A DNA stretch of 18,936 nt from a bacterium (lineage in GTDB: Bacteria; Tectomicrobia; Entotheonellia; Entotheonellales; Entotheonellaceae), in NCBI GenBank assembly GCA_027294925.1, contig JAPULM010000169.1, positions 1 through 18,936 of the forward strand. Direction: 5' to 3'. Made by a program: the position numbers and the translations under genes. Numbering within the stretch: position 1 is the first letter of the stretch; each line of letters opens with the position of its first letter. Shown piece by piece: positions 14,790-18,936 of this stretch. The notes beneath the pieces were generated by a model. That model saw only the letters and a program-made list of their open reading frames with translations, was not told the DNA's origin and did no database searches.

Positions 14790-16793
14790 ATGAGCGTAAT
14801 TGGTGTGTTTGCTCTGCGGTTTGCGTTTTTCACTGCGTTATATGCTGTTGTTATAGCGTTAATCGGAGGGCGCCTGCGGCATCCGAATATGCTCCGTAGT
14901 GCCGAGCGGGCAACATATGCTGTTTTTGGCTTGGTTACCATTTCCATGCTCGCCATGTTTTATGCATTGCTGGCACATGACTTTAGTCTCCAATACGTGG
15001 CCAGCGTTTCCAATCGGTCGATGCCGACATTTTATTTGCTTTCAGCTTTGTGGGGCGGGCAAGAGGGCTCCATGCTTCTTTGGTTGTGGATTCTTGCTAT
15101 GTATAGCACCATCGCTGTATGGCAGAATCGGTTTCGTAATCGTGAGTTGATGCCGTACGTTATCCCGACTCTCATGATGACGGCTCTATTGTTCCTTACG
15201 ATTTTGGTATTTGCAGAGGACCCCTTTCAGCAATTGTCGCAAACACCCCTTGATGGACAAGGCCTGAACCCGCTCTTACAACATCCCTTAATGGTGATTC
15301 ATCCGCCTAATTTATATCTTGGCTTCGTCGGGTATGTCGTACCGTTCGCATTTGCTATTGGCGCCTTGGCCAGTGGACGTCTTGATAGCCAGTGGATTAA
15401 AAGTGTACGGCGTTGGACATTGCTGTCATGGCTATTCAACACGGTGGGTGTTCTCCTAGGGGGACAATGGGCCTATGTGGAGCTTGGCTGGGGCGGCTAT
15501 TGGGCCTGGGATCCGGTTGAAAATGCATCGCTTATGCCGTTGTTAACAGCCACTGCGTTTCTTCATTCCGTGATGATTCAGGAAAAAAAAGGCATGTTAA
15601 AAGTGTGGAACATGTCGTTGATCATCTTGACTTATGCGCTAACGATTTTCGGAACCTTCCTGACCCGTAGCGGTGTGGTTTCCTCCGTACACGCATTTGC
15701 CGAATCATCATTAGGGACCTATTTTTTGTTGTATCTTGCCGGGGTTCTCGTTGTTGCCATTACCCTCTTGATCAAGCGCTTGCCACAGTTACGAAGTGAT
15801 CATCGCTTGGAGTCCGTTATTTCACGAGAGAGTAGCTTTCTGTTTAATAATCTATTCTTAGTGGGTATGATGTTCGCTATACTGTGGGGCACAATGTTTC
15901 CCGTCATATCGGAAGCTGTACGTGGGGTGAAAATTAGTGTGGCGGCGCCTTTTTTTAACCGCGTGAATGTCCCTTTAGGTTTGGCGCTCTTGTTTTTGTC
16001 TGGCGTTTGTCCCTTGATTGCCTGGCGTAAGGCCAGTCTTCGCAACTTATGCCGGAATTTTCTCTACCCGCTCTCGCTATCACTTTTTTCTACAGCTGTA
16101 CTGTATACGGCAGGTATACGTCATGTTTTAGCATTAATATCCTTATCGATTTGCTTATTCGTGTTTGGGACTATTCTACTAGAGTTCTATCGGGGTACAC
16201 GAGCTCGACGGGCTTCGACTGGGGGAACTGTGTGGCAAGCTTTTGTTTCACTGCTGAAGCGTAACCGGCGCCGTTATGGAGGATATATTGTCCATTTTGG
16301 TGTGGTGTTGATCTTTGTGGGCATTACAGGCTCAGCGGCATACCAAATAGAGAAAAATATCGTATTGCAGCCAGGTGGGCAGGGCCGCGTTGGTCCATAT
16401 ACAATTCATTATGAGGATCTAACTCGTCTGATAGAGCCTACCCATGAGTCGTTTATCGCCAAGGTGCGAGTAACGCGCGAAGATAAGCCCGTCACGACGC
16501 TATATCCGGAGAAACGGTTGTATTTTGCCCAGAACCAGCCTACGACTGAAGTGGCGCTACGGACTACCTTATGGTCGGATCTTTATATCATTTTGGCCGG
16601 CTTTGAAGCGTCTAGAGTCGCAACTTTCAAAATCTTTATCAATCCCCTTGTTGCTTGGATGTGGATTGGCGGTCTCGTTATCGTGCTTGGAACCATGATT
16701 GCTATCTGGCCAGAGCGTCGTCCATGGGTTATATCGCCACGGCAGCTTACAGGTGCCAGGGTTGCCGTACCGGCCCGCGGAGAAGATGCATGA
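14790..16793 (+). CDS. ccmF: CcmF cytochrome c haem lyase subunit
   Basis: 667 residues, a multi-helix membrane protein of normal CcmF length. The haem-handling WWD domain is GGYWAWDPVENASLMP (235-250). The four key histidines can be placed: His171 (HPPNLYLGF) and His301 (SSVHAFAESS) as periplasmic haem ligands, His259 and His502 (RYGGYIVHFG) as membrane haem b ligands, at spacings close to those of E. coli CcmF. A large periplasmic loop (about 520-615) precedes the last helix. It takes haem from holo-CcmE and joins it to CxxCH motifs. Its TGA overlaps the ATG of the next gene by four bases, so translation is coupled. Confidence 0.97.
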   Translation: MSVIGVFALRFAFFTALYAVVIALIGGRLRHPNMLRSAERATYAVFGLVTISMLAMFYALLAHDFSLQYVASVSNRSMPTFYLLSALWGGQEGSMLLWLWILAMYSTIAVWQNRFRNRELMPYVIPTLMMTALLFLTILVFAEDPFQQLSQTPLDGQGLNPLLQHPLMVIHPPNLYLGFVGYVVPFAFAIGALASGRLDSQWIKSVRRWTLLSWLFNTVGVLLGGQWAYVELGWGGYWAWDPVENASLMPLLTATAFLHSVMIQEKKGMLKVWNMSLIILTYALTIFGTFLTRSGVVSSVHAFAESSLGTYFLLYLAGVLVVAITLLIKRLPQLRSDHRLESVISRESSFLFNNLFLVGMMFAILWGTMFPVISEAVRGVKISVAAPFFNRVNVPLGLALLFLSGVCPLIAWRKASLRNLCRNFLYPLSLSLFSTAVLYTAGIRHVLALISLSICLFVFGTILLEFYRGTRARRASTGGTVWQAFVSLLKRNRRRYGGYIVHFGVVLIFVGITGSAAYQIEKNIVLQPGGQGRVGPYTIHYEDLTRLIEPTHESFIAKVRVTREDKPVTTLYPEKRLYFAQNQPTTEVALRTTLWSDLYIILAGFEASRVATFKIFINPLVAWMWIGGLVIVLGTMIAIWPERRPWVISPRQLTGARVAVPARGEDA

Positions 16794-17239
16794 GTATCGA
16801 TGGGCTGATCGTTTTGTTTATTGCCGTTGGCTTGATGTTTTTTGTAGGCTCGCCTCTCATGCGGCAGCGCTTAGATAACAGTAGTGGGGGAGAGCCAACA
16901 CGCGAGCTAGAACAGTTAACACTTCATAAAGAGACAGTCTATACGGCAATTCGAGATCTTGATTTTGATTTTCAAACAGACAAGGTTGATGATGACGACT
17001 ATAGAGCTTTACGCCGCCACCTTGAAGATGAAGCCGTAGATGTTCTACGACGAATAGATGCAGTTGATCCATTAGCTGCACTGGATGATGAGATCGAACG
17101 CCAAATTCTCACCATACGACAGCAGCAGAACGCCAATCTTGACCAAACTGTACCAGACGTATGTTCAGTCTGTCATGCTGGGCTTCAAGGTGGTGAAAAA
17201 TTTTGCCCTTCCTGTGGCCAATCCTTGACGTTGTTATAG
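16790..17239 (+). CDS. CcmI-like membrane protein with C-terminal zinc ribbon
   Basis: 149 residues. One N-terminal membrane helix (about 4-20) is followed by a charged helical segment with LHKETVYTAIRDLDFDF (45-61) and VDDDDYRALRRHLEDE (66-81), the pattern found at the start of CcmI/CycH proteins, then a C-terminal zinc ribbon with Cys125/Cys128 (CSVC) and Cys139/Cys142 (CPSC). The ATG overlaps the ccmF stop (ATGA); a longer in-frame start at 16655 lies inside ccmF and is rejected. CcmI normally carries TPR repeats that chaperone the apocytochrome; these are missing, and the zinc ribbon would lie on the same side as the helical part. Its role in haem ligation is inferred from position only. 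Confidence 0.85.
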   Translation: MSIDGLIVLFIAVGLMFFVGSPLMRQRLDNSSGGEPTRELEQLTLHKETVYTAIRDLDFDFQTDKVDDDDYRALRRHLEDEAVDVLRRIDAVDPLAALDDEIERQILTIRQQQNANLDQTVPDVCSVCHAGLQGGEKFCPSCGQSLTLL

Positions 17240-17251
17240 AGAATATAGAGG

Positions 17252-18523
17252 ATGCGAGCTGGAATCTGGAAACGAGAGGAGAAGTCGTACGTTGGCAATG
17301 TCAGCCTCTTGTGCCGTGTTTGTAGAGGCTTATGGTACGGCTGTTGTCTCTCGGTCTTGATTGTAATAGGCGGCGTTTCCATGCTGGTCTTTGCCGGAGA
17401 GCCTGGCAGCATCCGTGGTTCTGTGCGCATGCAAGGAACGGGAATTGTCGAGCATCGAATCATGCTGATCCGTTTTGGCCCAGGGCAGGAGGTGCAACGT
17501 ACACCTGGCCATACTGATACCGAAGGGCATTTTGTCTTTGAGCAGCTCGAGACCGATACTGCATTTGAGTATGTTGTAGGTATCCGATATAAGGATACGT
17601 TGTATCGGAGCGCTTCAATCCGCTTGCAGCCCGGTCAAAACCTGACAGATGTATGGGTAGAGGTAGATCAGTCATCAACCCAGGCTAGAGATGTCTTACC
17701 AGCGACGTTATACATCGCGAATCATCTTAAGGTTGTTGTCTTACGCAATGACCGTCTTGAGATTCGTGAGATTGTTCACCTTGTCAAGCCTGAGCCTGCC
17801 TCTGCAGCCGACCATAAGGAGCGTTCCTCGCTTCACTTGCCGTTACCGCAAGGTTATCACGACTTGACGGATTTGCAGGGTCTAGATGCTGCACATGTTC
17901 GTCTTGAACCGTCCGGATTATTTTATACAGCTCCGCTTGCTAGTGGAGAGCATCGTATCGTTTTTTCTTATGCGATGCCATTTCGGCATAAAGTCGCCAC
18001 TATGTTATCCGAACGATCTTTACCTACGGTTTCTCTCGAGTTCTTTGTGCAAGATGGGCAACTTGTCGCTTCCAGCGACCTTCGTTTTGAAGGGCGCCTA
18101 TCTCTTGAACCACATACATTTCTCCGTTTCCGTGGGACTGATTTATCAGCTCAAAGCCGTTCTTGGCTACAGGTTACAAGGCTAAGCAGCGGCGCCCCAT
18201 TCCTGCAAGTGCTAACTTACAGTGTGATTGTTGGCCTGGTGCTGTTCGGAATAATCGTTTCTTGGATCAGTATGAAGCGTTCTCAGAGTCAAGCTGAGAT
18301 AGAACCAACTTTCCGTACAGCGGACGTTCAGGCGTTGAAAACAGCACGTTTTCGTTTGCTTAATGACATTGCACGCTTGGACGATCTTCATGAAACTGGG
18401 ATGGTGAACCAAACGACATATCGGCGACAGCGTGAAACGTATAAACAACAGTTGCTTGTTCTATACGAACAATTGCAGGCTGCGCCACAGGATAAGGAGG
18501 TGTTGGCTGACGGCGACGGATAG
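17252..18523 (+). CDS. Membrane protein with carboxypeptidase-regulatory-like domain in the ccm cluster
   Basis: 423 residues, function unknown. A Cys-rich N-terminus leads into a signal-like hydrophobic helix (about 31-48, ending VFAGE). A CnaB/carboxypeptidase-regulatory-like beta domain follows (about 52-138: GSIRGSVRMQG, HTDTEGHFVFEQLETDTAFEYVVG). A second beta-rich periplasmic region (150-310) precedes a membrane helix (319-340) and a cytosolic helical tail. The tail contains LLNDIARLDDLHETGMVNQTTY (369-390), resembling the LDFDF...DDDDY segment of the preceding protein. The gene lies 12 bases after that one and runs into the ccmA-type gene, so it is probably part of cytochrome c maturation. 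The ATG lacks a well-spaced ribosome site, so the start is not certain. Confidence 0.8.
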   Translation: MRAGIWKREEKSYVGNVSLLCRVCRGLWYGCCLSVLIVIGGVSMLVFAGEPGSIRGSVRMQGTGIVEHRIMLIRFGPGQEVQRTPGHTDTEGHFVFEQLETDTAFEYVVGIRYKDTLYRSASIRLQPGQNLTDVWVEVDQSSTQARDVLPATLYIANHLKVVVLRNDRLEIREIVHLVKPEPASAADHKERSSLHLPLPQGYHDLTDLQGLDAAHVRLEPSGLFYTAPLASGEHRIVFSYAMPFRHKVATMLSERSLPTVSLEFFVQDGQLVASSDLRFEGRLSLEPHTFLRFRGTDLSAQSRSWLQVTRLSSGAPFLQVLTYSVIVGLVLFGIIVSWISMKRSQSQAEIEPTFRTADVQALKTARFRLLNDIARLDDLHETGMVNQTTYRRQRETYKQQLLVLYEQLQAAPQDKEVLADGDG

Positions 18524-18548
18524 TACGGCACGTTTAGATGCTGACCTT

Positions 18549-18936
18549 ATGGTGCGTATGTCGGGTGTGACCAAGCGGTATGGCAAGGTCATGGCGCTAC
18601 GTGGAATTGATTTGCAGCTTGCGCGTGGGCGTTGTCTGGGCATCTTTGGTCCCAATGGGTCAGGCAAAACCACCTTGTTAAGAATGCTTTCAACCCTCGC
18701 TCGTCCCTCTTCTGGTACGATGATGGTGGCAGGGTTCGATGTGGTGCGGGAGGCAGAAAAAGTTCGACCGTTGCTTGGGGTTCTCGGCCATCGGACATTT
18801 TTGTATCAGCGTCTCACAGGATTTGAGAATTTAGATTTTTACGGGCGCATGTTTGGGGTCAAATCCCTCCCCGACCGTATTCATGAGGTTTTGGTCTCGG
18901 TGGGCTTGGAGCAGTTTGCCCGGCAATTGGTTCGAA
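18549..18936 (+). CDS. ccmA: CcmA-type haem exporter ABC ATPase (partial, N-terminal part)
   Basis: The frame runs off the right edge. The visible ~129 residues show an ABC ATPase start (MSGVTKRYGKVMALRGIDLQ), Walker A GPNGSGKTT (34-42), and the GVLGHRTFLYQRLTGFENL segment typical of CcmA, where the Q-loop region reads GH and LT.FENL. CcmA powers release of holo-CcmE from CcmC with CcmB. The position directly after the ccm genes supports this; another small ABC exporter ATPase is the alternative. ATG 18549 is the first usual start but has no ribosome site. A perfect AAGGAGG (18494-18500) sits six bases before an in-frame CTG at 18507, which would add 14 residues and overlap the previous gene by 17 bases. 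Confidence 0.88.
   Translation, partial: MVRMSGVTKRYGKVMALRGIDLQLARGRCLGIFGPNGSGKTTLLRMLSTLARPSSGTMMVAGFDVVREAEKVRPLLGVLGHRTFLYQRLTGFENLDFYGRMFGVKSLPDRIHEVLVSVGLEQFARQLVR

Noticed and set aside
16655..16789. Longer N-terminus for the CcmI-like zinc-ribbon protein
   Set aside because: It lies entirely inside ccmF in another frame; the ATG at 16790 gives a clean membrane helix and a 4-base stop/start overlap.

Overview
The window reads as chromosomal DNA from a Gram-negative-type bacterium of an uncultured or little-studied lineage, and it is dominated by core respiratory genes. The main clues are a PmtA-like phospholipid N-methyltransferase, SecA with a zinc-binding tail, a b6-type split quinol:cytochrome c reductase with a membrane-anchored hexaheme cytochrome, and a variant System I for cytochrome c maturation. 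Lineages such as Methylomirabilota/NC10, Tectomicrobia, Nitrospirota or the former Deltaproteobacteria would fit, but no gene here fixes the phylum. I see no insertion sequence, phage gene, CRISPR array, tRNA or rRNA.

Left part (1-3768): the C-terminal end of a D-Ala-D-Ala ligase-like ATP-grasp protein, cut by the window edge and preceded by about 57 bases of odd GC-rich sequence; a PmtA-like methyltransferase; then secA on the minus strand, converging on the methyltransferase.

Middle-left (3769-6925): divergent from secA, a strong promoter drives a pentapeptide-repeat protein, a thiolase-fold protein that lacks the usual nucleophilic cysteine, and its DUF35 zinc-ribbon/OB-fold partner. A second strong promoter precedes a bifunctional-nuclease (DUF151) protein.

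Centre (7094-13616): Rieske protein, cytochrome b N-terminal half, cytochrome b C-terminal half and hexaheme cytochrome c form a quinol oxidation complex. Directly after them, under its own consensus promoter, comes atpE-atpF (F0 subunits c and b). Facing these on the minus strand is atpZ-atpI-atpB. The F0 sector is therefore split into two convergent blocks, and no F1 gene is in the window. The reductase would pump or translocate protons and the F0 rotor would use them.

Right part (13890-18936): a monofunctional chorismate mutase, then a cytochrome c maturation cluster. It contains a cysteine-type CcmE (CxxxY), CcmF, a CcmI-like zinc-ribbon membrane protein, a membrane protein with a carboxypeptidase-regulatory-like domain, and the start of the CcmA-type ABC ATPase, cut by the right edge. 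This system would attach haem to the hexaheme cytochrome encoded upstream. The two uncharacterised proteins between ccmF and ccmA share a cytosolic helical motif and are the best candidates here for poorly described biology.
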